From Climacteris rufus (Eukaryota; Chordata; Aves; Passeriformes; Climacteridae): DNA of 64,000 nucleotides. The notes beneath the pieces were generated by a model. The model searched no databases, was not told where the DNA came from, and was given only the letters and a program-made list of their open reading frames with translations. Shown in pieces: positions 12,330-22,634 of the stretch (position 1 is its first letter; the number at the start of each line of letters is the position of its first letter). The stretch is taken from assembly GCA_013398175.1 (NCBI GenBank), contig VZRZ01005947.1:86224-150223 (forward strand). Reading direction: 5' to 3'. Made by a program: the position numbers and the translations under genes.

Positions 12330-14336
12330 ACAACATCACCTGTTTTATTCTTGTGATGTCCATACCCAGAAACTGTTGCAACAAACAACTTTCTAAGAGA
12401 AAAAAAAAATAGTTATGAGAGCTTAGATCTTGCAGCCTTTAGAAGAAACTGTTGCACAATTCATCCATTGCAGCTATTCCTTGTTGGTAAGGGAGCAGCT
12501 GGGTGGAAGCTCACTGATGTGGCAAGTCATCTTAGAAAGAGCAAATATATTTATTTCCTTGATTCTACAATCCATGCCCTGCAAAGATGATCCAAGCAGC
12601 AGGTGCAGTATGAATGACTGCTTAGATTATAAACAAAGCACCAAGTTTTCAAGGATGAAGTGTTTACATTCCTGTTCCCATCACATCTGCAGCACTTGTA
12701 AAGAAATGCCAGTGACCAGCAGTACTGGCACGAGCCTCTTACTGCTCTCTGTTACTGCTGTTTGTGTCTTCTCCCCCCGTTTGGCAAAACAAATCCTCGC
12801 TGCACAAAGTCTTGCCTACAGCCACTGATAAAACGGTCCAATATACACATCCAGCTGCAAAGAGGAGGCAAGGAGAAGATGGCAGAAATCTTTTCCTGAC
12901 TGAGCACCAGGATGCAGGCAAGTGGCTTGTCCGCAGGCTAACAGGCCTCCCGAGGCTCCCAAATGCAGCCCATCCTTCCACTCTGCAGATGGAGATCACT
13001 AGCCACTTTCTCATGCTTGGTAACAAAAACCAGCCAGCCATACCCAGCTCTGTGCACTTGATCGGCCTCATTTCTTCAGCAAGGCTGCTTAAGCCAGCTA
13101 ACTGGACTTGAAGTAACTAGATTTTTAGGCTGAGAGGGTTTCTTTAAGCCTCCAAGAGCAGTATCAGTTGAGCAGGTGTGCAGCCTGTCTGGAGGTACAC
13201 ATTTAATAAGCAGTAATACATTTGACTACACTCAAAAAAGGAACAGAAAACAGCACTTGGAAGAGATCAGACCAACTCAGCACTGCTGCTGGGACCCAGC
13301 TTTTCTGCACTTCAACACATAGGTTGTTGCAATCTTTCCTCGATTCCTGTTTTCATCCAAGAGCTTCGAAGACACCAAGCGCAGCCCAGAGCCAGGTGCG
13401 TTGCAAAGCTGACACAGGCAGAGCAACTTGCCAAAAGATGCAGCAAAATGAACTTAATGCTTAGCACTGCAGGGAGGAGATGGGGAGAAGCTGAGATCTT
13501 TCCTCTCCCCATTTCTCAAGAGGCTCATGCTGGCCATTACAGGCATGTAAGGGCTCATTACAGTGAGAAAAGTGCAGAACAGGCAAAATTCTGCATCCTG
13601 CCATAAAATACCTATTTTTTTGCTATTGGTAAACTGGGTGATCTGATTTTGTCAAAGGCAAAGGTGAGAGATGAGCCCTCAGAAGAGAGGCTCTCCAGTC
13701 CCTCTCCACCTCCCCACTGCAGGCTCATCCCTGCAGAAAGCCAGGCAAAATCTCCTGAGCATCATGTGAGATGCTTGCCACCATGCTGCCCATCCCCAGC
13801 CGTGCATCAGATGCTCCTGAGCATCATGTGATGGATGCAAAGCACGGCCAGCCTCTGGCAGTGCACTAGGAATTTCCTGCACCTCATACCAGGACTTTGT
13901 CCTGCTGCCTTCCTGACTTCATCCCCAAGATTCCCATGATGGCTGTGGTGAGGATGAGGCTGAAGAGGGTTTCTGCCGAGCTGCCGGCTTGGGCTCGCTG
14001 CAATGCCCTCCAGTCACAGCCTCTGTCGCACTGCGTGCTGCCTCTCCCTCTCACACATCCCCTTTTTTATTCTGTTATAGAGAGGAAATAGTTTGATGGC
14101 ATAATATTCCTCGTGGGACTTCAAATCAAATCCCCCCTCAGGCAGAATGAAGCAATAACCTCTTCTGAGTCTGATCTGGTAATGACCAGGAATAAATCTG
14201 TTTAAAAAGAAAGCAAGACCAGGAGATGATGCAAATGATAAACTGGCAGAGATGATCTGGCTTTCCTTTTCATTCAGCCATTTGCAAATGGAGTCTGTGG
14301 AAAGCTTTGGAATGCCCTGCACAGACATGGAGGAGG

Positions 14337-14369
<33 letters not shown>

Positions 14370-17300
14370 GTCATTAAATCTACTTGCATTTAGTTAATTT
14401 TGAAGAAAACATATGCAGCTTTTAAGACACATGGGACTGGCAGCTTGGAAACAGGCGGCCTCTATTTATTCCCTCCAGCCGGCACCACGCAGGCAGCAAA
14501 CAACTCCTGCCCACAGTCTCGCCAGCGTCTGAGCCCTGTGGGGGTGCTGGAGGGGGCCAGTCTCCCCAGACCCAATTCCCCTGAACACAGGACAGGGGAA
14601 GAGCAGGGGTATGCCAGCACCTCCCTCCCAGGCTATCAGCCACATGGCACCAGCCCCCCAGCTGGGGCTGAGCCGGAGCAGGTGACTGAAGGGAGAAAGG
14701 CTCTGCATCCCTAATTCCTGCCATGGGATCTGGGACACGCTTTCCTGGCCAGCCAGCTTTTTCTTTCACACATGGTTTGGCAGCTGACAGCCTGGCCATT
14801 AACCCTTCTGCCTCCCACCAGACCTGTGTCCAGGTCCCACACTTTTCCCGTGGTTAAACAGAATCTTCTGTCCCACCACTACTGGTGACAACCCTACACG
14901 ACCACATGTCCATGGGAGTATCCAGGTCCTTCTGTGCTTTCCAGATGGCCCCTACATCGCTATGCCACTGCTCAGCAAAGTGAGCACCCAAAAGCGACAT
15001 CCTTTTCCAAGAGGAAGAATTCAGTTTTCTTTCTAGCAGCACATCTTCCCCTCCTTGGCTTGGCTGTGCCAACCTAGGCAGAGAACAGTGCTCCCTGCCA
15101 CCTGCAATACCTGCTCTTCTCACAGCCACGTGAGCCCTCTCTGCTGCCTTGTTGTGCCACAAATATCTGCCTCAGCCATGTCCCATCACCATGCAGTTTC
15201 TCTGCTTCTCCCCTTTGGGCCTCTCATGTTTTGAAACAGCAGATTACACACGGTTGTCTTATTTTTTGCTCATGTTTCTGTCTGTCTTTGGTCCCTACGT
15301 GCTACTTCTCAGATTTTTATCTGGAAATGCCATTAATGAGAGATTTGTTTCTGCTCCAAGATCCTACCTGCAAATGATATGGAAATGGAAACAACATAAC
15401 CTGCTGTATTCAACGTGAATCACTGTGCCACTGTGCACATCTGGTTGTTCATCTTTTGATGTGGCCTGTCACCCAATCCCGGTGACAGCAAACCCACAAA
15501 GCCCCTTTTGAAGCTGAGCTAGGCAAGGGCATCCCACAAAGACCTGGGCCTAGGGCTTGACTGAAAGCACGTGCTTTGAACTGCTGTGTTTCTTCCATCT
15601 GCACCAATGTGCCTCACAAGCACACAGCCAGCCAGTGTGGTGGCTGCAGCAAAAATGGGGCAGAGGAGCAGGGGCAGAGAGCATGAGCTATGGGCCAGCA
15701 ACACAGGGAATGTCTCAGCTAAATTTACTTGGGACAGGAGGAAAGTGGGAGCCCACTTGCAGCTGGTTTTAGACTAAAAAGGACCCCAGGTTCTAAGGCT
15801 CAGTTTAAGCACCATTGCAAGGGCACACTGGGTGTCCTTGGGAAGAGACAAGCAGTGTTGGTAAGCCAAGCATGAGTGTGGCAAGCCAGGGAGCTGTTGG
15901 CAAGGCAGGAGATGGGGCTCCCTGCCATCCCATCCTCCAGCTTGCAGGTGCCAGCCTGTCATGGGGAAGCCAGGAATGTGGTTCCTGTCCTTCACCTGCC
16001 TTGTCTGCTCAGCTGGAGCTGCTTGGGATGTGCTGTGCTTGTAGACACAGGGGACAGCACTTCCTGTACCAGCTCAAAAGTTCTGGATGATCCTATAAGC
16101 CAGAGGACACAGAGGCAACAGCAACAGGTGATGGAGAAGGAGATGGAGTGCCTCTCCTCACTGAACCTCCCTTTGGAGGGGCAGTGACCTTGGTGTTAGA
16201 GGGGGACTTGGCACCTCAATCCCCCAAGTTTAAGTGGGCTGTTTTGTCTGTCCAGCTCTGGTTGGAAATACTCTTACTCAAGTCTACATCCAAGCAAGCT
16301 GGGCCTGCTTCCAAAACGCAAGTTACTTTTGCCTTGTTAGGCTTTTACCTCGAGCAGCGCTTCAGTTTCTCCAGCAAGCAGGTTTCCAAGCAGACAGGAG
16401 CACCTGGAACAACCTGTTTCGATGAGCATTTCACTTATTTATGGCGCCAGTGCTACATCCAACGCCTGTGGGTTGCAAAGGAGCCACCCAGCTCCCCTGC
16501 ACCGGCTGTGGAGAGCACTGCAGGCCAGGGCACAATGGCAATAGGTAGGGATGTGCTCACACTTGCCTGCTTTATTTCAAGAACAATCCTGGAGCTGTGC
16601 AGCTCCAGCTCGGTGTGGGTCACCCAGCTCCACTAGCTCCAGTAGTAGCACCAATAGCTCCAGCTGCTGGGTCACCTAAACATCCAAACCTGACACGGGC
16701 ACCCCACAGAGCCACCACTGCTCACCAGCACGCACACCAGGCAACCTTTCTGTAGAGAGGCACTCACTCTGCTGTGCCTGACCTCCAAAGCACCCACGAA
16801 ACCTGAGCTGCCTCACAACACTGTTGTGGTGGACAGATGCTCCAGAATTGATAAACTCTTTCCATAGTTTAGCATTCTCCTTGTCAAATTTATCCTCTAT
16901 CCTCTTCAGCAAGGAGCAACATAAATAATCTTCGGTTGTCCCATCTGTTCCTGATCCTGCAGTTCTCCCTGGAGATTTGCTGCCACCTCACTTGGGCTGC
17001 AAACTCCCTGGGCAGAAGCCAGTTTTGGTGCCTGTTGGTAAAAAGCCATATCCATCTCCATGCCATCACAAAGTCTGCTAAAAGGCAGCATGACCCGAGC
17101 ACAAGGTTACAGCCTGAGGAAGCAATCATGAGAATTTCTGCTCTCAGTGAAAGCTCATCACGTGAAACAGGCCAAAAGGAGCCTCCAGCTTGCCCTGGGG
17201 AGACAATGGACCATTCATGCCATGAGCAGGATAAAGGCAAATGAGATCTCCAGAGATGGTGGGCAAAGTACTTTCAGTGTGTGCAAGAGCAAGTGAAAGG

Positions 17301-19673
17301 AAGGACTCTCACAGAGACCATGAGGAGGGAATGCCCTCTGCCACCAGAAGAGTTTGGCTTATAGAGCCTGGCAATAGAAAGTCTAAGTACAGATGCAATC
17401 ACAGTTTATAAACACATCCACAGGAAAACACCAGGGAGGGAAAATCACTGTTTAAACTGAAGGGCAAAAGATCACAAAAGCAAATGGATAACAAACAGAT
17501 GTACTGTGAAAAGCCCCTGACCACTGGAACCATGGAACCCAGAGGAAGTGAGAAGGGAAAAAAACCATGAACTAGTTTATTTCAGCCAAGTTCAACTGAT
17601 TTATGGAAGGGGCCATAAAGGGTCTGATGCTTGTGACAGCCTGAGAGAGGACTTCACTGCCCAGAAGGACACCTCTTGCTCTCAAGTTAAAGAAATAAAG
17701 ACCAAAACTACAACTAAATATTTGGGGTAAGCTTTTGGTTCCCCTGCTCTGTGAAGGAGAGATGCTCAGGAAGACAGACAAGACCAAGCCAGTGGAAAAG
17801 CAGGAGAAGGAACACATAGGCTTGCACCACTATGGTCATGCCAGCCTCCCTTGCTGAACTGCTGACCTGGAGCACCTCCAGCTTCTGCAAAAGGACTTTA
17901 ATTTCCACGGCCAAGAGAAGTGCCTGGGGTAAATCCCATCCCGTCCTCTGTCAAGGTCAGATGGGCAGGGAGAAATAGCATGGGGTCCCAAGGAGATGCC
18001 AGTCCCCAGCAAGCACTTCTTGCCAGGGGAGATCTTGCAGGGCACAGAAATGAGCTCAGGAAGCAAGCCAACAGTGTCTGAGATACTCTAAAGCAGATTA
18101 GGTGCCTAATTAAAAAACAAACATATTTCTTGTTCTCTCTCCCTCACCTGGCGCCTCTGGGAAGCCAAAATCCTGCAGTGCTTGGATGACAGGGAAAAAT
18201 ACCACCAGACTGAGAGGCAGATAGAGAAAGATGAAATTTTGCCACAGAGATTAGCAACGGGAGAGCCTTTGTAGGTCACATCACGTCCATCATCCCCGGG
18301 CACACAGGCTGGCTCCACTCCAGCCTCCCAGGAGCGGGGGGCACACGTAGCCCCTCGCCTGGCGCCCAGCAGCAGCCCCAGCACGGCCAGCCTGCTCCTA
18401 GTGTCACGTGCTGTACTGTAAACAAGCTCAGGCAGATGGACAGACTGATAGAATGCCCGCATTAATCACGTCCTCAGCTGTCCTGGGGCTCTCCAGCCAC
18501 CCTCCGAGTCACCCGGAGGGGACATCACCCACCCAGCTGGGAGGAAAAGGGATGCCTCCCCACCACCAACAGCAAGGCAGGCCACCTTCCCTTCTCCTCA
18601 TTTCCACCACCTGGCACCGCTTTTATTTTATTTTCCCAAAGCCAGCCTGCTGCTTTGCCTCCCAGCTCCCGTGCGCATGTGTCTCCTGTGCTCCCTCTCC
18701 CTGCCCTCCCTTCTCCGCTCCTGGCTGAGACCTCAATCTCTCCCCCACCAGCTCGCTGCTGCAGATCTCGCTCCCTTAATCCCAATGACCTTCTTGCACA
18801 AACGCACCAGCCCCATGGGAAGCCATGGGATCAGCGTCATGGGAAGAGGGAGAGACCTTCCACTGACACCCCCTTAGACACCCCCTTTCCCCCTACCCCC
18901 TTCCCCACAAATTAGGGAGAGGACAACATTACAGAGAAAGCAGGTTGGGGGGGTGAGAGGATAAGGATAAAATGCAGAGTGACATCCAGCCCCCATGGCC
19001 CCCTCAGATCGCCCCAGCACAGCCTGAGCCCAGCACCTCCTGACCCACAGGGAAGCCATTCCAGGACTGCAGCATCCCCCCTCCTGCGTTCCCCCTGTCA
19101 CCCCACATCCTGCTGCCTCCCTGCACATGCCTTAAACCCACAGGCACGGAAGAGGGAGAAGACACCCCACGCTGGAAATCACCACAGAGCCAGGGTCATG
19201 GTCCAACCTGACTCACCCTTTCCCTCCCCAGGAAAGAAACCCCAAATCAGACTGCTCTCACCCCACATGGGCAAATATATAGATATATATGTACATGCAG
19301 CTGTACATCTATGTGCACAGGTACATGTGGTATATATGGAGACTTATACATATAGAGCTATATAAACCCAGAGACAGATCCATATATCAAAACATACCTA
19401 TATATCTAAGAGAGATACAGCCATAAATGCTTATGGAAGCATATATGTACATATCTGTGTGTGTATGGGTCTAGGCTGTGTGGAGACATACCGATGGACA
19501 CATGCATATTATATATGTGGATACATGCACATACACCATTATATATGTGAATACATGCATATACACATACATATATAAAGCATATAATAAGAAATATATA
19601 ATACATAATAGCATATGATGATAATATATAATAACATGTAATGGTATACAACATACAGCTCAAGGATTTTATC

Positions 19674-19704
<31 letters not shown>

Positions 19705-19922
19705 AAGCTGGTGTGCAGGAAGGTCGGGGTCGGGGTCGGGGCCGGTGCCGGCCGCCCGCTCCGGAGGGAGCCCCCCGCCCCGGTGCCGGTGTCGGTGCCG
19801 CCCCCGGGGCGGCGGGGCCTTACCCAGGAGACGAACCGCAGGAGGGTCTGCGGCTGCCGGATGAAGGCTTGCGGGTCGAAGGCGCCGCCGGCTTTCCCAG
19901 CTCCGAAGGCGCCCCCGTCCAT
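5181..19922 (-). CDS. SYNGR1: Synaptogyrin-1, complete four-exon coding region
   Basis: Synaptogyrin-1 is a tetraspan MARVEL-domain protein of synaptic vesicles, with both ends in the cytosol, linked to vesicle trafficking and short- and long-term plasticity. Joining 19922-19824, 9209-8972, 8124-7979 and 5399-5181 on the minus strand gives an uninterrupted 233-residue frame, the length of human SYNGR1a. The start matches the family (MDGGAFGAGKAGGAFDP) and sits in a perfect GCCGCCATGG context. Membrane segments lie at about residues 24-45, 72-92, 113-130 and 149-169; the first luminal loop carries two cysteines (59 and 68) and an NRN motif. The conserved cytosolic loop PQISSVKDRKKAVLSDIGVS is intact. 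The tail is acidic and tyrosine-rich (SQDYMDPSQDSGMPYAPY). All junctions are GT-AG, with phases 0, 1, 0. Identification rests on recognising near identity to vertebrate SYNGR1. Confidence 0.96.
5400..7978 (-). other. SYNGR1: SYNGR1 intron 3
   Basis: A GT-AG intron of 2579 bp. Apart from the CR1 tail at about 7490-7671 I see no repeat or coding frame with recognisable homology. I looked for a mammalian-like alternative terminal exon on the minus strand and could not identify one with confidence. Confidence 0.8.
7490..7671 (+). mobile_element. CR1 LINE 3' fragment
   Basis: The stretch matches the well-known 3' end of chicken repeat 1: the block around GTCCAGAGGTAGTGG, then ATTCAAAGTCAGATTGAACTG, CTGATCTAGTTGAAGATGTCC and GTTGGACTAGATGG, finishing in ATGATTCTATGAT, the typical CR1 terminal short repeat. 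It is 5'-truncated, as most CR1 copies are, and lies antisense inside SYNGR1 intron 3. The 5' boundary is approximate. Confidence 0.88.
7979..8124 (-). CDS. SYNGR1: SYNGR1 coding exon 3
   Basis: Encodes residues 113-161: membrane segment 3 (AFWAFLWFVGFCFLTNQW), a short acidic luminal loop (EEDNPLNEGGDAAR) and the first part of membrane segment 4 (FSFFSIFTW). The acceptor is TCCTAG; the donor is TGG|GTGAGT. Reading on into the intron stays open for 23 codons, to a TGA at 7907-7909 (see findings). Confidence 0.96.
8125..8971 (-). other. SYNGR1: SYNGR1 intron 2
   Basis: An 847-bp GT-AG intron. No repeat or RNA gene is recognised in it. Confidence 0.85.
8972..9209 (-). CDS. SYNGR1: SYNGR1 coding exon 2
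   Basis: Encodes residues 34-112 and the first base of codon 113. It begins GTG TTC TCC directly after a CAG acceptor and covers the rest of membrane segment 1, the luminal loop, membrane segment 2 and the cytosolic loop. Its donor is CAG|GTGAGC. Confidence 0.96.
12298..12324 (+). repeat. (GCT)9 trinucleotide repeat
   Basis: Nine perfect GCT units end in a GCC. In the SYNGR1 transcript sense this is (AGC)9 within intron 1. The surrounding 400 bp shows no conserved frame, so it is probably noncoding. Confidence 0.97.
14337..14369 (+). repeat. (ATT)11 microsatellite
   Basis: Eleven perfect ATT units follow GGAGG. They lie in SYNGR1 intron 1, 45 bp from a palindromic E-box/octamer cluster. Confidence 0.97.
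19260..19673 (+). repeat. AT-rich alternating TA/CA low-complexity tract
   Basis: The tract is built of irregular TATA, CATA, TGTA and ACATA units with many short inverted repeats (ATATAT, GTACATGCAGCTGTACAT). It abuts the (TG)n run and the GC-rich exon 1 block, giving an abrupt shift in base composition. Confidence 0.9.
19674..19700 (+). repeat. (TG)n dinucleotide repeat
   Basis: An uninterrupted alternating T/G run of 27 bases, 120 bp from the splice donor of SYNGR1 exon 1. In the SYNGR1 pre-mRNA it reads as (CA)n, a sequence type bound by hnRNP L. Confidence 0.97.
19722..19741 (+). repeat. GGTCGG hexamer array, G-quadruplex-prone
   Basis: One GG and three GGGG runs are spaced by TC. The short array continues into GGTGCC-type repeats up to about 19800. 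It is in SYNGR1 intron 1 about 85 bp after exon 1, with the G-rich strand opposite to the SYNGR1 RNA. Confidence 0.8.
19824..19922 (-). CDS. SYNGR1: SYNGR1 coding exon 1
   Basis: Encodes residues 1-33, the glycine-rich cytosolic N-terminus plus the start of the MARVEL domain (FIRQPQTLLRFVSW). It ends with a whole TGG codon before a GTAAGG donor. It lies in a CpG-rich block that is cut by an assembly gap 16 bp upstream of the ATG, so the transcription start cannot be seen. Confidence 0.95.
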
Positions 19923-19937
19923 GGCGGCGCGGGGGTG

Positions 19938-20048
19938 NNNNNNNNNNNNNNNNNNNNNNNNNNNNNNNNNNNNNNNNNNNNNNNNNNNNNNNNNNNNNNN
20001 NNNNNNNNNNNNNNNNNNNNNNNNNNNNNNNNNNNNNNNNNNNNNNNN
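19938..20048. other. Assembly gap (111 N)
   Basis: A run of N immediately upstream of the SYNGR1 start codon, flanked on both sides by very GC-rich sequence. It hides the SYNGR1 5' UTR and core promoter. Such GC-rich first-exon blocks are often lost in avian short-read assemblies. Confidence 0.99.
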
Positions 20049-20279
20049 GGGGGTGCCTGGGGCGCGGACACTACGGGGGCAGCACAGCGTGCGCCGCTGG
20101 GGCTGGGAACGCGTCCCGGAACGCGGGCAGCCCAGCCCAGCACCCCGGCGCAGGGATGGGGGCGATGCCGCCCTGGGGTCCGGTGGGGCCCAGCAGGGCC
20201 GGCCCCCGCCCGCGCACTCCCCTGCTCGGCCCTGCTGCGGCCGCGCCTGGGGCTCTGTCCGGGCCTGGCATCCTCAGTG

Positions 20280-21040
20280 CAAGACAAGGAGCTACCGGAG
20301 AGCGTCCCGCAGAGGCCAAAGATGATTTGGGGTCTGGAGCATCTCTTAGGAGAGACTGTGAGAGCTGGGCTTGTTTAGTCTAGAGAAGAGACAACTGAGC
20401 AGGGATCTCATTAATGCATATCAATATCTCTAAAGTGGACAGATGGTGCCAGTGTCTTTTCAGTGGTGCCCAGTGACAGGACACAGTGCAATGGCCATAA
20501 ACTAAAACACAAGTTCCACTTCAACATGAGGAGGAACTTTTTCACGTTGAGTGTGAGAAATGCTCAGTGTCTAGATTTAAAATGAGGACGAAGTCACTGA
20601 AGCAAAAAAAAACAACCCTGTTTATTAACAAGCAAGTCAGATGAGTCGAGTGCATCTCACCAAGGGGGCACACCTCCCCCAGGAATGCATGAACTTTTAA
20701 ACCTTTCCCCTGGCCTGTGGGTGGTCCCTGTCCCCTTTCCCATTGGCTTGGTACTCGGGAACTTAGACAGTCTACCGCACTTGAACCGATCACCCTGAAC
20801 CCTAAGTGTGGGGTGACTCCCCTTTCTCCTCCCCTTTCGCCTTGGGGATTGAGGATGTCATTGAGGATGTCAGAGCACTGGAACAATGTCCATGGAGGTC
20901 ATGGACATTCCCTGTCTGGAGACATTAAAAACCCACCTGGACATGGTCCTGTGTCACCTGCTCTAAGTGTCCCTGCCTCGGCAGGAGGGCTGGACTAGCA
21001 GATCTCCAGAAGTCCCTTCCAACCCTAACAATTCTGTGAT
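20280..21040 (+). mobile_element. CR1 LINE 3' fragment, split by a solo LTR
   Basis: The left arm (to 20551) reads as CR1: GGTCTGGAGCATCTCTTAGG, GAGCTGGGCTTGTTTAG, TTTTCAGTGGTGCCCAGTGA and CATGAGGAGGAACTTT. The right arm resumes at 20861 with TTGAGGATGTCAGAGCACTGG and ends TCCAACCCTAACAATTCTGTGAT. Removing 20552-20860 plus one copy of TTGAG restores a continuous CR1 match, so the element was inserted into after it landed. It lies between SYNGR1 and RPL3. Confidence 0.88.
20552..20860 (-). mobile_element. Solo LTR of an endogenous retrovirus, nested in CR1
   Basis: The 309-bp insert starts TGTGAG and ends TGTCA on the plus strand, so on the minus strand it has the TG...CA ends of an LTR. It is flanked by a perfect 5-bp duplication, TTGAG at 20547-20551 and 20861-20865. 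In the minus orientation there is a CCAAT-type box (GCCAATGGG), a TTTAAAAG TATA-like box and an AATAAA about 60 bp before the end, in the right order for U3 and R. A 5-bp duplication is typical of the ERVL class. No internal retroviral genes are present, so this is a recombined solo LTR. Confidence 0.82.
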
Positions 21041-21796
21041 GCCACCCCACAGAGACTCTCATAGAGTCTCCCATAGAGGGGTACAGCTGGGCCTTTGGGT
21101 GCAACCTGTTATCCCAGAGGCTGGATTCCTCACAGGATGCCTGCCCCTGGACAGAGGTGCCTGATGACCCTCAAAATCACACTGCAGCAAAGCCTGTTCA
21201 TTTCCAACATTTCCCTCACCCTATCTGCACTATGTTCCTGGGAGGGCGTGGGAAAAGGCCCTTTATGATCATGGGGAGTCCAAATTTTGGGAAGACACCC
21301 TGACTCTGGGAGGCAGAGACTGCAAGATATACACCTTGCACCCCAGAGGCTGCAGCCTTGGGAGTAACCTGGGCTTCTCCAGCACCTGTAGTACCACCAC
21401 GGCCACTGGCACAGCCAGGAAGGGATGTGTGGGCCAAAGCCTTCCAGCCTTAGGGGCAATTCCAGCTCCTTGTCTCATGCCTGTTGTGCAGGGTAGCTGC
21501 ATACCAGCACTCTGCTGGCTTCTGCAGAGTCTCCAGTAATCTGTATTTAACAGCACTGAAGTGGAAAGCAAGCCCTTGGCTTGTGACATGATTCCCTACT
21601 CAGCAGTGGAGGCCAAAACCATGCAGGAGCTAAAGGCAAATGGATGGGGGAGATTAAAGAGCATATAAAGCCAACCTGGGGACACCCATTTGGAGTTGCA
21701 CCCCAAAAGGTGAGCAGCCATCCCTCACCTTTTGTAGGGCTCCTTTTGAGGGGCAGGTTGGAGGTAGAAGATGGATGTTCCTCTATCACATCCAGC

Positions 21797-21945
21797 CATA
21801 GAATCCTAGAATGGTTTGAGTTGAAAGGAACCTTAAAGGCTATCCAGTCCAACACCCCTGCAATGAGCAGGAACATCTTCAACTAGATCAGCTGCTCAGA
21901 GCCCTGTCCAGCCTGACCCTGAATGTTTCCAGGGATGGAGCATCC
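21797..21945 (-). mobile_element. CR1 LINE 3' fragment (reverse orientation)
   Basis: Reading the plus strand: CATAGAATCCTAGAATGG, TTGAAAGGAACCTTAAAGG, CCAGTCCAACACCCCTGCAA and CCAGGGATGGAGCATCC, the reverse complement of the CR1 3' tail. It is short and diverged, about 700 bp before the RPL3 promoter. Confidence 0.85.
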
Positions 21946-22235
21946 CTATTTTAGGACAATGAGCTGCAATGCCAGCATGGCTGGACCGTTTCCTCTCCAC
22001 TTGGTGCTGGGATCAGCCCTGGGTGCAGCAATCTCCCCATGGTGTCGTGTTTGTCAAACACATCCTTATCTGTAAGCCCCAGGAGATCCTGAGGGCAAAT
22101 TCCAGATGTCCCACGTGTGGGAAGCTCCATACCACTGAGCTCTGGGTTCCACTGATACCATTGCCTTGGGTTTGCATCCCCTTCCGTACCACAAGCAGTG
22201 GGGGACTAAGGCCCATGTTCGTTATAATAACACAG

Positions 22236-22433
22236 ATGAAATTTCATGAAGTGAAATGAAATGTTGAAATTCCACTTCATTTCATGACAGGAAATGAAAA
22301 TTCATGGAATGGAATTTCATGAAATGAAATAAAATGACATGTCAACATTTAAGGAAATTAAATGAAACGTCCAAATTTCATTCATGTAATGAACTTTCAT
22401 TGAAACGGAATGGAATGGTATGAAACGAACATT
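22236..22433 (+). repeat. AATGAAA / GGAAT low-complexity block
   Basis: About 200 bp made of variants of AATGAAAT, ATTTCATG and GGAATGGAAT, with both strands of the same motif interspersed, so it contains nested inverted repeats such as the 12-bp palindrome ATTTCATGAAAT at 22314-22325. It ends about 200 bp upstream of the RPL3 transcription start. Confidence 0.85.
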
Positions 22434-22580
22434 ATGCGTTACGACCCGTGCCCGTGGGCACCGAAGGTCCCGACAAGCCTCACCAAATGGTTTTCTACGT
22501 TGTTGATTTTCCGCGCATCGCCGCCCGCAGAGCTTTCTGGCCCCGCTCGCCGCCCGTAGCGCCTCGCGCGCCGCCCGCCC

Positions 22581-22590
22581 TCTCGCGAGA
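22581..22590. promoter_or_regulatory. RPL3: CGCG element (TCTCGCGAGA palindrome) of the RPL3 promoter
   Basis: An exact 10-bp TCTCGCGAGA palindrome lies 45-54 bp upstream of the predicted RPL3 start. This motif is known in vertebrate CpG-island housekeeping promoters and is bound by BANP (earlier assigned to ZBTB33/Kaiso). Its position just upstream of the TATA-like box supports a working promoter. Confidence 0.8.
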
Positions 22591-22606
22591 CTGGGGCCGG
22601 GGCGCT

Positions 22607-22612
22607 TATAAA
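22607..22612 (+). promoter_or_regulatory. RPL3: RPL3 TATA box
   Basis: TATAAA within GCTTATAAAGCC, inside otherwise GC-rich DNA. It lies 28 bp before the pyrimidine-tract start at 22635, the standard TATA-to-start spacing. Confidence 0.82.
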
Positions 22613-22634
22613 GCCTGCGCGCGGGCCTGGCGGT

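Larger units (their letters stand above)
9210..19823 (-). other. SYNGR1: SYNGR1 intron 1
   Basis: A 10.6-kb intron without recognisable coding sequence. It holds simple repeats ((GCT)9 at 12298-12324, (ATT)11 at 14337-14369, (TG)n at 19674-19700), a possible regulatory cluster at 14060-14300 with an octamer and a 14-bp palindrome, and a 400-bp AT-rich tract (about 19260-19670) next to exon 1. Alternative first exons of SYNGR1 could lie here but none is evident. Confidence 0.75.

Noticed and set aside
12298..12396. Poly-alanine/poly-glutamine coding repeat
   Set aside because: The (GCT)9 run lies in a long intron, without conserved flanking codons or splice sites; treated as a noncoding microsatellite.
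19641..20378. Frames of 155-245 codons running through the assembly gap
   Set aside because: They are open only because N bases contain no stops; they are antisense or shifted relative to SYNGR1 exon 1.
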